Part shown: in pieces, positions 13,606 through 13,630 of the stretch | Layout of the letters: every line of letters starts with the position of its first letter | Position numbering within the stretch: position 1 is the first letter of the stretch | NCBI GenBank assembly: GCA_903921965.1 | Contig: CAIXSE010000273.1 | Span: 1-13,630, forward strand | DNA from: an uncultured Thermoleophilia bacterium | Lineage (GTDB): Bacteria; Actinomycetota; Thermoleophilia; UBA2241 | Direction of reading: 5' to 3' | DNA length: 13,630 bases | The notes under the pieces: generated by a model | Told to the model about the DNA's origin: nothing | Database searches by the model: none | Seen by the model: the letters and a program-made list of their open reading frames with translations, nothing else | Position numbers and translations under genes: made by a program

Positions 13606-13630
13606 GATGGAGTCCTCCAGTGCTCGTCCC

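Overview
The window is about 70% GC and tightly packed, with ten complete protein genes and one cut by the left edge. It carries no RNA gene, insertion sequence, CRISPR array or phage gene that I can see. The codon bias, the overlapping or nearly abutting genes and the membrane ETF dehydrogenase (EMO/EtfD type) fit a high-GC bacterium, most likely an actinomycete-grade or deep-branching Actinomycetota lineage. That assignment is an inference; no marker gene is present.

Layout: (1) 1-3663, minus strand: an acyl-CoA dehydrogenase-family protein followed by a large molybdopterin enzyme that runs off the left edge. The Mo enzyme has the active-site spacing of pyrogallol-phloroglucinol transhydroxylase (AthL). 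(2) 3841-4731, minus strand: a LysR-type regulator. (3) 4902-9280, plus strand, divergent from the regulator: etfB, etfA, an EMO/EtfD-type membrane ETF:quinone oxidoreductase and a carboxymuconolactone-decarboxylase-fold protein. (4) 9341-9379: a perfect 14-bp hairpin between convergent operons, probably a two-way terminator. (5) 9434-13605, minus strand, read right to left: SDR, DUF3237 protein, tandem EthD-like protein, MFS transporter and isochorismatase-like protein.

Read together, this looks like a catabolic island for a hydroxylated aromatic or cyclic compound. Suggested logic (inference): the MFS protein moves the substrate, the Mo enzyme relocates or removes ring hydroxyls without net redox change, the SDR and the small EthD/DUF3237/CMD/isochorismatase-fold proteins process the ring or its cleavage products, and an acyl-CoA intermediate meets the ACAD-family flavoprotein. 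EtfAB and the membrane oxidoreductase then pass electrons to the quinone pool. The LysR protein sits where it could control both flanking operons.

The most unusual feature is that four familiar enzyme folds here lack their textbook catalytic residues: the ACAD (Glu to His390), the isochorismatase-like protein (Asp/Lys/Cys to His16/Asn113/Ala146), the SDR (Tyr to His160) and the AhpD/CMD-fold protein (no Cys-x-x-Cys-x3-His). The Mo enzyme, by contrast, keeps a very specific and rare active site. I consider this a candidate undescribed pathway.
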